From JACVRW01 sp052038485 (lineage in GTDB: Bacteria; Actinomycetota; Thermoleophilia; Solirubrobacterales; Thermoleophilaceae): a stretch of DNA of 13,473 nucleotides. Each line of letters begins with the position of its first letter. Position 1 is the stretch's first letter. The translations under genes were made by a program, and so were the position numbers. Shown here piece by piece: positions 1 to 7,400 of the stretch. The notes under the pieces were generated by a model, which ran no database searches, was not told the DNA's origin, and saw only the letters and a program-made list of their open reading frames with translations. The stretch is taken from assembly GCA_052038485.1 (NCBI GenBank), contig JBQGCL010000018.1, forward strand, positions 1 to 13,473, given 5' to 3'.

Positions 1-1
1 C

Positions 2-1843
2 GACCTGGCCCTCCGCCCGCAGACGCCGGCGGCCCGCCGCCGCAACCCCGCGGCCAGCAACCGCACGCCGGAGCAGCGCGAACGACTCCGCGAAGAGTCC
101 CGCGCCCGCCGCCGCGCCCGGGAGAACGGCCACGTCGTCGCACCCGACCCGCAACCCCACGAAATCAGGATCAGCCGCCTCTCGATCCCGACACCTCCGG
201 CGAGCCCGCTGAAAACGGCGACCCCGGCGGGCGGAGCGGTCAGAGAGGCACCGGCCCCCGAGGCCCTCCGCGAAGAGGCCGCGCCGGAGGCGCCCCGCGA
301 GGAGCCCACGCCCGAAGCCCTCCGCGAAGAGGCCCCGCCCGAAGCGCTCCGCGAAGAGGCCCTCCGCGAGGAGGCCGCACCCGAAGCCTTCCGCGAAGAG
401 GCCCCGCGCGAAGCGCTCCGCGAAGAGGCCCCGCCCGAAGCGCTCCTCGAGGGGCCGGCCCACGCTCCGCCGCCCTCTTTGCCGCCGTTCAAGCGGCCTG
501 TGCCGGAGCCGCCGGCTGAGGAGCCGCCGGCTGAGGTGCCCCCCGGTGAGGCACGGCCCGCGGCCGCCGACCTGGGTTCGCCGTCTACGCCCCGCGATCG
601 CGCCACCGCTCTGCTCGCCCTCGCTTCCGCGGTGGGGGTCGTCGTCGCGATTGCCGCTTCGCTTGGCTCCGGTGGGCTTCCCGGCTTCGGTGGCGGCTTC
701 AAGGCCACGACCGCGCAAGAGGCAGTTGCTCCTGGTGGTTGGCTCACCCTCCGCGGTCAGAATGCTCCGGACGGCGCTCAGGTGCTGCTCGAGTCGCGCA
801 CCGGCGAGACCGCTTGGCACCCCTTCGCCAAGGCCACCGCCGACGACGACGGTCACTTCGTGGTCCGCGGCCGCGTCCTCCAGCGTCCCGGTCAGATCGA
901 GGCTCGTGCTCGCGTTCTCGGCGGCGCCGCGACCAAGCCGGTTGCCGTCACGGTCCGCCCGCTTCGCCTGCTCGCCGTCGGCGACATCAACCTCGACGGT
1001 GTCCCCACCAACGCCTGGCAGAGCACCGGCCGCGCCCTGCGGGGGGCCGACCTCGCCTTCGGCAACCTCGAGTCCGCCGTCTCCACCGGCGGCGTGGCCT
1101 TCCCCAAGCAGTACAACTTCCGCGGCACCCCCGCCGCCCTTGCCGCCCTCCGCAACGGCTCGGGCATCGACGTCCTCAACCTCGCCAACAACCACGTCGG
1201 CGACTACGGCCCGCAGGCGACGATCGACACCGTCCGCCGCGTCGAGCGACTCGGCATGAAGGCGGTCGGCGCCGGCCCCGACCTTCGCCGCGCGCTCACC
1301 CCGCAGGTCGTCAACCGGCTCGGCCTCCGGATCGCCTTCGTCGGCTTCTCCGAGATCGCTCCGCTCGAGTTCGCCGCGGCGCCCGGCCAGCCCGGCACCG
1401 CCTGGGCCAAGCCGGCCGCGATCGCGCAGGCCGTCCAGGCGGCGCGCCGCGAGGCCGACGTCGTCGTCGCCACCTTCCACTGGGGCATCGAGAAGCAGAC
1501 GCTCGAGACCGCCCAGCAGCGCGCGCTCGCCGACGTCGCCGTCCGCGCCGGCGCGCAGGTGGTGATCGGCGCCCACCCCCACACCCTCCAGCCGGTCCGC
1601 CGCCAGGGCGCCGCGATCGTCGCGTACTCGCTCGGCAACTTCGTATTCGACGGCCAGTCGCCACAGACCACCACCACCGGCATCCTCGAGCTCGACATGA
1701 CCGCCGAGGGCGTGGGCAAGGCGAAGTGGCGCTCCGCGCGCATCAGCGGCGGACGCCCGGTCCTCGACCGCAGCAAGCCGCGCCGGCTGCCGCTCCGCGA
1801 CAGCCTCCGTATGGAGGCCGGCGTGAACCTGCCCGAGCTGTAG
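2..1843 (+). CDS. CapA-family (PGA_cap) membrane-anchored protein, 5' part outside the window
   Basis: The frame is open without a stop from base 2 to the TAG at 1841-1843, giving 613 visible residues; the TTG at 479 is internal and the true start lies to the left. In order: an Arg/Glu-rich basic region (about 1-60), nine-residue PEALREEAP-type repeats (86-153), a Pro/Glu linker, one hydrophobic membrane segment (about 200-219), a beta-rich stretch (about 233-320) that may be an Ig-like spacer, then the PGA_cap domain from about 322. That domain shows GDIN (327-330), NLE (355-357), NNH (396-398), HWG (493-495), GAHPH (523-527) and SLGNF (543-547), the usual CapA metallophosphoesterase-like signature. 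The charged N-terminus is inferred to be cytoplasmic and the CapA domain extracellular. Family members take part in poly-gamma-glutamate or other envelope polymer production, but no capB or capC neighbour is visible, so the substrate is unknown. From about 590 to 920 more codons end in T than in the rest of the gene. Confidence 0.87.
   Translation, partial: DLALRPQTPAARRRNPAASNRTPEQRERLREESRARRRARENGHVVAPDPQPHEIRISRLSIPTPPASPLKTATPAGGAVREAPAPEALREEAAPEAPREEPTPEALREEAPPEALREEALREEAAPEAFREEAPREALREEAPPEALLEGPAHAPPPSLPPFKRPVPEPPAEEPPAEVPPGEARPAAADLGSPSTPRDRATALLALASAVGVVVAIAASLGSGGLPGFGGGFKATTAQEAVAPGGWLTLRGQNAPDGAQVLLESRTGETAWHPFAKATADDDGHFVVRGRVLQRPGQIEARARVLGGAATKPVAVTVRPLRLLAVGDINLDGVPTNAWQSTGRALRGADLAFGNLESAVSTGGVAFPKQYNFRGTPAALAALRNGSGIDVLNLANNHVGDYGPQATIDTVRRVERLGMKAVGAGPDLRRALTPQVVNRLGLRIAFVGFSEIAPLEFAAAPGQPGTAWAKPAAIAQAVQAARREADVVVATFHWGIEKQTLETAQQRALADVAVRAGAQVVIGAHPHTLQPVRRQGAAIVAYSLGNFVFDGQSPQTTTTGILELDMTAEGVGKAKWRSARISGGRPVLDRSKPRRLPLRDSLRMEAGVNLPEL
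257..460 (+). repeat. 27-bp in-frame tandem repeat in the CapA gene (PEALREEAP units)
   Basis: Seven or so 27-bp units follow each other inside the CapA reading frame, each coding a nine-residue unit close to PEALREEAP. Variants seen are PEAPREEPT, PEAFREEAP, REALREEAP and a decayed last unit PEALLEGPA. One unit carries an extra 15 bp coding LREEA. Units differ mainly at wobble positions and by single residues, as in a repeat that expands by slippage yet stays in frame. The peptide is rich in Glu and Arg with Pro at each boundary, so a string of short charged helices in the N-terminal, probably cytoplasmic, region is likely. Confidence 0.85.
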
Positions 1844-1860
1844 GCGCCGAGCGCGCGCGG

Positions 1861-2004
1861 GGCCGGCGCAAGCGGGCCGGCGCGAAGGGCCGGCGCGAAA
1901 GGCCGGCGCGAAGGGCCGGCGCGAAGGGCCGGCGCGATAGGCCGGCGCGAAAGGTCGGCGCGAAGGGCCGGCGCGAAAGGCCGGCGCGTGAGGGCCGCGC
2001 GTGA
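1861..2004. repeat. 13-bp tandem array with palindromic GCCGGC core, intergenic
   Basis: About eleven units with consensus GGCCGGCGCGAAR follow one another between the stop codons of two convergent genes. Eight central units (1875-1978) are 13 bp with at most small changes (one GGTCGG, one ending ATA); the first is 14 bp and the last two are degenerate. Thirteen is not a multiple of three, so this is not a protein repeat. Nearly every unit contains the self-complementary GCCGGC, so adjacent units can pair as a 6-bp stem with a 7-nt loop, and many alternative hairpins are possible on either strand. It fills most of the 172-bp gap 1844-2015. Possible roles are a two-way termination zone, a protein-binding repeat or a slippage-prone neutral repeat; the sequence does not decide. 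Confidence 0.9.
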
Positions 2005-2006
2005 AG

Positions 2007-2025
2007 GCCGGGCGCCTAGCCCGGC
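2007..2025. terminator. Hairpin across the 3' end of the oxidoreductase gene, possible terminator
   Basis: A perfect 7-bp inverted repeat (GCCGGGC at 2007-2013, GCCCGGC at 2019-2025) encloses a 5-nt loop. The loop and stem edge contain the TAG stop of the minus-strand oxidoreductase gene (2016-2018). There is no T-run on either side, so it is not a classical intrinsic terminator. In GC-rich actinobacteria U-less hairpins between convergent genes are often assumed to help end transcription. That role is inference. Confidence 0.4.
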
Positions 2026-2876
2026 AGCAGATGCGCGTAGCTCGCGGGGTTGTCCCGGAGGAACTGCGCGAGCGTCATCGGCGCCTGGCCCGTGAGCCGC
2101 TCGATGTCGCCGCTCACGTTCTCCAGCTCGCCGACCGCGATCGCGACGTACGAGGTGACCCAGCCCTCGATCTCCCAGTCGGGCGCCCCGCTCGGCGCCC
2201 GTGATGCCCGGGCCTCTTCAATGGTCTCGGGCACGTACGTGATCGGTCGCCCCGCGACCGCGGCCACCTGCTCGGCCGCTTCGTACAGAGTCAGCGCCTC
2301 CGGCCCGGTCATCTCATACGCGGCGCCCGAGTGCCCGTCGCCCGTCAGCACCGCCACCGCCGCGCGGGCGATGTCGTCGCGCGCCACCACGGCCGCCCGG
2401 CCGTCGCCCGCGGGGCCGCGGATGACCCCGTCGTCGCCGGCGAAGAACGGCATGAAGTCGAGGTAGATGTTGTCGCGCAGGAACGTCCACCCCACCCCGG
2501 TCGCCTTGATGTGCTCCTCGGTGTTGAAGTGGTCGCGCCCGAACGTGAAGACCGTGTCGGCTCGCGCCCCCGCAAACGACGTGTAGACGATCCGCTCCAC
2601 GCCCGCCGCCACCGCCGCGTCGACCGCGTTGCGGTGCAGCCTCATACGGTCGATGTCCTCGCCCGCCGAGACGAGGAAGACCGTGTCGGCGCCGTCGAAG
2701 GCGCGCCGCATCGACTCACCGTCGGCATACTCCGCGCCGCCGACGACCTCGGCCCCGTCGAGAGCCGGCGCTCGCGAGGGGTCGCGGGTCACGAGGCGCT
2801 GCTCGGCGCCGGCCGCGGCCAGCCCGGCAGCCACGCGCCCGCCGAGCACGCCCGTGGCGCCGGTCACGGCGATCAC
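2016..2876 (-). CDS. NmrA/QOR2-type NAD(P)H-dependent oxidoreductase (atypical SDR)
   Basis: A 286-residue atypical short-chain dehydrogenase of the NmrA-like group. The N-terminal nucleotide-binding motif GATGVLGG begins at residue 6, followed by DTVFLVSAG and a VERIVYTS strand typical of the group. Length and layout match E. coli QOR2 (YtfG, 286 residues), which reduces quinones with NADPH; by analogy this is a candidate quinone reductase, but NmrA-like proteins also include redox sensors without enzyme activity. I chose the GTG at 2874-2876 because it places the first beta strand (VIAVTG) at the N-terminus and overlaps the TGA of the upstream VOC gene as GTGA. An in-frame extension to 2957 would add 27 residues with no family resemblance, lying over the 3' end of the VOC gene. 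No strong Shine-Dalgarno is seen, consistent with coupled translation. Confidence 0.87.
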   Translation of the reverse strand: MIAVTGATGVLGGRVAAGLAAAGAEQRLVTRDPSRAPALDGAEVVGGAEYADGESMRRAFDGADTVFLVSAGEDIDRMRLHRNAVDAAVAAGVERIVYTSFAGARADTVFTFGRDHFNTEEHIKATGVGWTFLRDNIYLDFMPFFAGDDGVIRGPAGDGRAAVVARDDIARAAVAVLTGDGHSGAAYEMTGPEALTLYEAAEQVAAVAGRPITYVPETIEEARASRAPSGAPDWEIEGWVTSYVAIAVGELENVSGDIERLTGQAPMTLAQFLRDNPASYAHLLPG

Positions 2877-3802
2877 GCCGAGCCGCCAGCGGCCGGCCAG
2901 GCGCCCGTGGGGGTCCGGAGGCGCGAGCCCCCGGTGAGCATGACCGCGTTGTTCCACGGGTCGCGCGTGAGGAACCCGTCCGGCTGGTCCTCCACGGGCG
3001 CCCCCGCCCGCTCCAGCCGCGCGCGCACCTCGCCGACGGCGGCGGCCGAGTCGAGCACGATCGTCCAGCGCCTCATCCCCACCGCGCCGGCGGGCATGGG
3101 AGGCACGCCCTCGCCGCGCCAGGTGTTCAGACCCAGGTGATGGTGGTACCCGCCGGCCGCAATGAACGCGGCGCTCGGGAAGAGCGTCATCACCTCGAAG
3201 CCGATCAGGTCGCGCCAGAAGTCGAGCGCGCCCTCGATGTCGCCGACGTGCAGGTGCACATGCCCCATCCGCAGCTCGGGAGAGGCCTGTGCGACAGTCG
3301 GAGAACCCTCCACGAGCGCCATCAGGCTGACCATGTCGAGCGGCTTCGGGCCGCCCAACGCGGTCGGGTCGCTCAGGTCGCCCCAGTGCTCGCGCCCGCG
3401 ATCGGCGGCGAGCTCGATCCCGTTGCCGTCCGGGTCGGGGAGGTAGATCGCCTCCGAGATCTTGTGGTCGGAGGCCCCGCTGACCGGCACGCGCGTGTCG
3501 ATCAGACGCTGGGCCGCCCTAGCCAGCTCGAGCCGCGACGGATGCAGCAGCGCGTAGTGGTAGAGCCCGGCGTGCCGTCCCGCGCGGCGGGCGTCCGGCT
3601 CCTCGACGAGCACGAGCAGGTCCTCGCCACCCGCCCCCAGCGCCGCCGACGACCCGTCCCGACGCGCCAACTCCAACCCGATCGCCGTCTCGTAGAACGG
3701 GATCGAGCGGTCGAGGTCGGTGACGGTCAGATGCACCGGACCCAGGCGCAGACTGGCCGGCAGCGTGGCCTGCCCGTCGACGTGTGCCGAGGTAGTGGTC
3801 AT
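2873..3802 (-). CDS. Two-domain VOC family protein, CatE-like ring-cleavage dioxygenase candidate
   Basis: A 309-residue protein with two vicinal-oxygen-chelate modules. Module 1 starts at GPVHLTVTDLDRS (21-33) and ends at DPDGNGIEL (123-131); likely metal ligands are H24, H82 and E130. Module 2 starts at MGHVHLHVGD (179-188) and has a YHHH cluster (219-222), but its last strand reads DPWNNAVML where VOC enzymes usually carry a Glu, so module 2 may not hold a complete metal site. The arrangement resembles Bacillus CatE and Mhq-type extradiol dioxygenases; the substrate cannot be read from sequence. The start is the ATG at 3800-3802, not the TTG one codon earlier, because a -10 box lies 8 nt before it. 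The stop overlaps the next gene's start by GTGA, so the two form an operon. A glyoxalase-like role is an alternative. Confidence 0.87.
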   Translation of the reverse strand: MTTTSAHVDGQATLPASLRLGPVHLTVTDLDRSIPFYETAIGLELARRDGSSAALGAGGEDLLVLVEEPDARRAGRHAGLYHYALLHPSRLELARAAQRLIDTRVPVSGASDHKISEAIYLPDPDGNGIELAADRGREHWGDLSDPTALGGPKPLDMVSLMALVEGSPTVAQASPELRMGHVHLHVGDIEGALDFWRDLIGFEVMTLFPSAAFIAAGGYHHHLGLNTWRGEGVPPMPAGAVGMRRWTIVLDSAAAVGEVRARLERAGAPVEDQPDGFLTRDPWNNAVMLTGGSRLRTPTGAWPAAGGSA

Positions 3803-3810
3803 CAACCACG

Positions 3811-3816
3811 ATCCTA
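3811..3816 (-). promoter_or_regulatory. -10 box (TAGGAT) of the VOC-oxidoreductase operon, apparently leaderless
   Basis: On the minus strand TAGGAT lies 8 nt before the ATG at 3802, matching the actinobacterial TANNNT -10 consensus. Transcription would start at or within two bases of the start codon, and no Shine-Dalgarno fits in the space. No clear -35 is visible. Confidence 0.55.
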
Positions 3817-3919
3817 GCGGCGGGATTCTGTGACGAAGGCCTCACATAACGCCTGGCGACTCCGGAAGGCTGTCCCCCGACCCGGCGCCCACGCGCCCGA
3901 ACCCGAAAGGCCCTCCGCG

Positions 3920-4093
3920 ATGAGCTACGCCGCTCCCTTCTACTACGCCGCCAAGGCGATCCAGACCGACGAACGCCCACGCCAGCCGCACTACACGCGG
4001 CAGCGCCGCCGGCGCATCCGCCTGGTGCTGTTCCCGGCCCAGCGTCCGCAGGCCCAGCAGCCCCGTCCGGCAATCGCTTCCGGCGACTGCTGA
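3920..4093 (+). CDS. Small basic protein of unknown function (57 residues)
   Basis: I do not recognise this protein. It begins with MSYAAPFYYAAKAIQ, has a strongly basic stretch YTRQRRRRIRLVLF in the middle and ends in a Gln/Pro-rich tail. No signal peptide or clear membrane segment is present. Support for a real gene: a GAAAGG Shine-Dalgarno at 3905-3910, 9 nt before the ATG; almost exclusive G/C at third codon positions from this ATG onward; and a TGATG junction with the next gene, its TGA sharing one base with the following ATG, which suggests coupled translation. The frame stays open upstream to a GTG at 3830, but that part has poorer codon usage and lies close to the divergent VOC promoter, so I prefer 3920. 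A basic RNA- or protein-binding peptide, or simply a leader for the next gene, are both possible. Confidence 0.55.
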   Translation: MSYAAPFYYAAKAIQTDERPRQPHYTRQRRRRIRLVLFPAQRPQAQQPRPAIASGDC

Positions 4094-4383
4094 TGACGAC
4101 GGAGGCGCAGGCCAGCCCTCGCTTCCGCCGCGGAGCAGCCGAGCCGGCCATCCGCCCCGACCGGCTCACGGTCTGGCCGACGGAAGACGGCTACTACGGC
4201 ATCGACGTCCGCTGGCACGGCCGCGAGTGCATCCTGCGCGCGGTCGTCGTCCGGCGCATGCTGGTCGAGGCCGGGATCGAGGCGCACCCCGGCAACTCCC
4301 AGGACGGACGCATCTGGGAGCTGCGAGTGGGCCCCGTTCCCGCCGATCAGGTCGCCAGGGTGGTCGAGAGCTACATCTGGTAG
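4093..4383 (+). CDS. Conserved-looking small protein of unknown function (96 residues)
   Basis: Not recognised with confidence. After a polar N-terminus of about 23 residues comes a compact domain: two strands (LTVWPTEDGYYGIDVRWHG, about 25-43), a helix (RAVVVRRMLVEAGIEA, about 49-64), a strand (WELRVGPV) and a helix ending in VARVVESYIW at the C-terminus. The alternation and the RVGPVPADQVARVV segment faintly recall ferredoxin-like folds such as SPOR or DUF2007 domains; this is an impression, not an assignment. The ATG at 4093 overlaps the TGA of the 57-residue gene and has no Shine-Dalgarno of its own, so translation is probably coupled. It ends 39 bp before the glutamate dehydrogenase gene, which has its own promoter in the gap. 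Confidence 0.72.
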   Translation: MTTEAQASPRFRRGAAEPAIRPDRLTVWPTEDGYYGIDVRWHGRECILRAVVVRRMLVEAGIEAHPGNSQDGRIWELRVGPVPADQVARVVESYIW

Positions 4384-4404
4384 CGAATCCGCGCACGGGA
4401 GGCG

Positions 4405-4410
4405 TAGACT
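4405..4410 (+). promoter_or_regulatory. -10 box (TAGACT) of the glutamate dehydrogenase gene
   Basis: TAGACT fits TANNNT and lies 12 nt before the GTG at 4423, predicting a leader of only about five or six bases. The AGGA at 4417-4420 is too close to the start to be a normal Shine-Dalgarno. No -35 box is recognisable. Confidence 0.45.
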
Positions 4411-4422
4411 CGCCGCAGGACC

Positions 4423-7400
4423 GTGGCGCACGCGCTGGATGTCGACGAGACGCTGATTGACACCGTCTGCTCGCGTCTCCGAGAGCATCTGAGCGGAGAG
4501 GACGCGACCCGGGCGGAGGCGTTCGCGCGCCAGTATTACCGGTGGGTCCCGGCCGAGGACATCGCCGAGCGGCGCGAGCTCGACCTGTACGGCGCCGCCC
4601 TGTCGCACTTCGATCTGGCCCGGCGCCGCATGCCGGGCCAGACCAAGGTCCGCATCTACAACCCCGAGTTCGAGGTGCACGGCTGGGAGTCGCCGCACAC
4701 GGCGGTCGAGATCGTCACCGACGACATGCCGTTCCTGATCGATTCGATCGGCATGGAGCTGAACGAGCACGGCTTCGGCGTGCACGTGATCATCCATCCG
4801 GTCATCCAGGTGCGCCGCGACGACGCCGGCAACCTGCTCGAGGTGCTCCCCCACGGCGCCGAGGCCGAGGGGACGCTCGCCGAGTCGGTCATCCACGCAG
4901 AGGTCGCGCGCCAGACCGACCCGGCCGAGCTGGAGCGCCTGGAGACCCAGCTCGCGCGCGTGGTCGACGAGGTCCGCGCCGCGGTGACGGACTGGCGCGC
5001 GATGCGCGACAAGGCGCTCGACATCGTCGCCGAGCTCGGCACCGATCCGCCCCCGCTCGACGCCGACGAGATCGCCGAGACGCGCGAGTTCCTCGTCTGG
5101 CTCGAGGACCACAACTTCGTCTTCCTCGGCTACCGCGACTACGAGCTGGCCGGCGAGGGCGCCGAGCTCGCCCTGGCGTCCGTGGCGGGCTCGGGGCTGG
5201 GCATCCTGCGCAAGGGCGACGACAGCTCGCGCGGCTTCGCGAACCTGCCGGCCGCCGTCCGCGCCCGCGCGCTCGAGCCGTACCTGCTCAACCTGACCAA
5301 GGCGAACTCGCGCGCGACCGTGCACCGACCCTCGTTCCTCGACTACGTCGGCGTCAAGCGCTTCGACGCCGCCGGCACGGTGATCGGTGAGCGCCGCTTC
5401 CTCGGCCTGTTCACCCACACCGCCTACCACGCCAGCCCCCATGAGATCCCGATCCTGAGGCGCAAGGTCGACGCGGTCCTCCAGCGCACCGCCTTCCCGG
5501 CCGACAGCCACGACGAGAAGGCGCTCCTCGAGATCCTCGAGAGCTATCCGCGCGACGAGCTGTTCCAGATCTCCGTCGACGACCTCTACCGGATCGCGCT
5601 CGGGATCCTGCACCTCGGCGCCCGCCAGCGCGTGCGGCTGTTCTTCCGCCGCGACACGTTCGACCGCTTCATCTCCTGCCTCGTGTTCGTGCCGCGCGAC
5701 CGCTTCAACACCGAGAACCGCGGCCGCATCGAGAGGATCCTCAAGCGCGCGACCAACGCCACCAGCATCGACTACACGACGCGCGTGTCCGAGTCGGTGC
5801 TGGTGCGCCTGCACTACCTCGCCTACGTGGAGCCGGGTGAGCTGCCCGCCCTCGACGAGCACCAGACCGAGACCATGCTGGTCGCCGCAACCCGCTCCTG
5901 GGGCGATGACCTCGAGGAGGCGCTGCTCGAGGAGTACGGCGAGGAGCGCGCCGCGGCGCTGTTCCGCCGCTACGGCGACGCATTTCCGGCCGGGTACCGC
6001 GCGGACTGGGTGCCGCGCTCGGCGCTCGCCGACATTGCCCGCATCGAGGACCTCGATCAGCCCGACGACCTCTCGCTGCGCCTCTACCGGCCGCTCGAGG
6101 CGCCCCAGGGAGCGCTGCGCGCGAAGGTCTTCCGGGCCGGTCCGCCGCTGGCGCTGTCGGACCTGCTGCCGCTGTTCGAGGCCATGGGCGTCGAGGTCGC
6201 CGACGAGCGGCCCTACGCGATCCACCCGCGCGACCAGGAGGTCGTGCGGATCTACGACTTCGGGCTGACCTACGCGGCCGACGGGGAGCTCGAGACAGAC
6301 CGCGTCCGCGATGCGTTCCAGGACGCCTTCGTCCGCGCCTGGCGCGGCGAGGTCGAGAGCGACGGCTACAACCGGCTCGTTCTGCGCGCCGGCCTGAGCT
6401 GGCGCGAGACGACCGTGCTGCGGGCGATCGCCCGCTACCTGCGGCAGGCCGGGACGACCTTCAGCGACCACTACGTGGAGCAGGCGCTCGTGTCGCACCC
6501 CCATGTCGCGCGCCTGCTGCTGGACCTCGTGCTCGCCCGCTTCGACCCCGAGTCGGCCGACGCGGCTCACGCGGAGGAGCTGGCGGGGGAGATCTCGAGC
6601 CAGATCGACGCCGTCGAGAGCCTCGACCAGGACCGCATCCTGCGCAGCTTCCTCGACGTCGTCCGGGCCACGCTGCGGACCAACTTCTTCCAGCGCGAGG
6701 CGGACGGGTCGCGCAAGAGCTACCTGTCGTTCAAGCTCGACCCCGAGCAGCTCAGCTGGCTGCCGCTCCCCCGCCCGCGCTACGAGATCTTCGTCTACTC
6801 GCCGCGGACCGAGGGCGTGCACCTGCGCGGCGGCAAGGTGGCTCGCGGCGGCATCCGCTGGTCGGACCGGCGCGAGGACTTCCGCACCGAGGTGCTCGGC
6901 CTGATGAAGGCGCAGATGGTCAAGAACGCAGTGATCGTGCCGGTCGGCGCCAAGGGCGGGTTCGTGCTCAAGGACCCACCGCCCGGCGACGACCGCGACG
7001 CGCTGCTCGCGGAGGTCGAGGCCTGCTACCGCACGTTCATCAACGGCCTGCTCGACCTGACCGACAACATCGCCGGCGACGAGATTCGGCCGCCGCCGAA
7101 CGTGATCCGCTACGACGAGGACGACACGTACCTCGTCGTGGCTGCCGACAAGGGCACCGCGACCCTGTCCGACGTCGCCAACGAGGTCGCCGCGGAGCAC
7201 GGCTTCTGGCTCGGCGACGCGTTCGCCTCGGGCGGCTCGAGCGGCTACGACCACAAGAAGATGGGCATCACCGCGCGCGGCGCCTGGGAGTCGGTCAAGC
7301 GCCACTTCCGCGAGCTCGGCCACGACGTCAAGGAGCAGGACTTCACGGTGGTCGGGATCGGCGACATGTCCGGCGACGTGTTCGGCAACGGCATGCTGCT

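Noticed and set aside
739..2004. Plus-strand frame of 421 residues running through CapA and into the 13-bp array
   Set aside because: Out of frame with CapA, almost wholly Arg/Pro/Gly/Ala. Its tail is the tandem array read by chance, and a 13-bp period cannot keep one peptide register.
1861..2004. The array as a CRISPR
   Set aside because: Units abut without spacers and are 13 bp, far too short for CRISPR repeats.
2331..3817. Plus-strand frames of 269 and 226 residues opposite the oxidoreductase and VOC genes
   Set aside because: Shadows of two genes with clear motifs and a GTGA junction on the minus strand.
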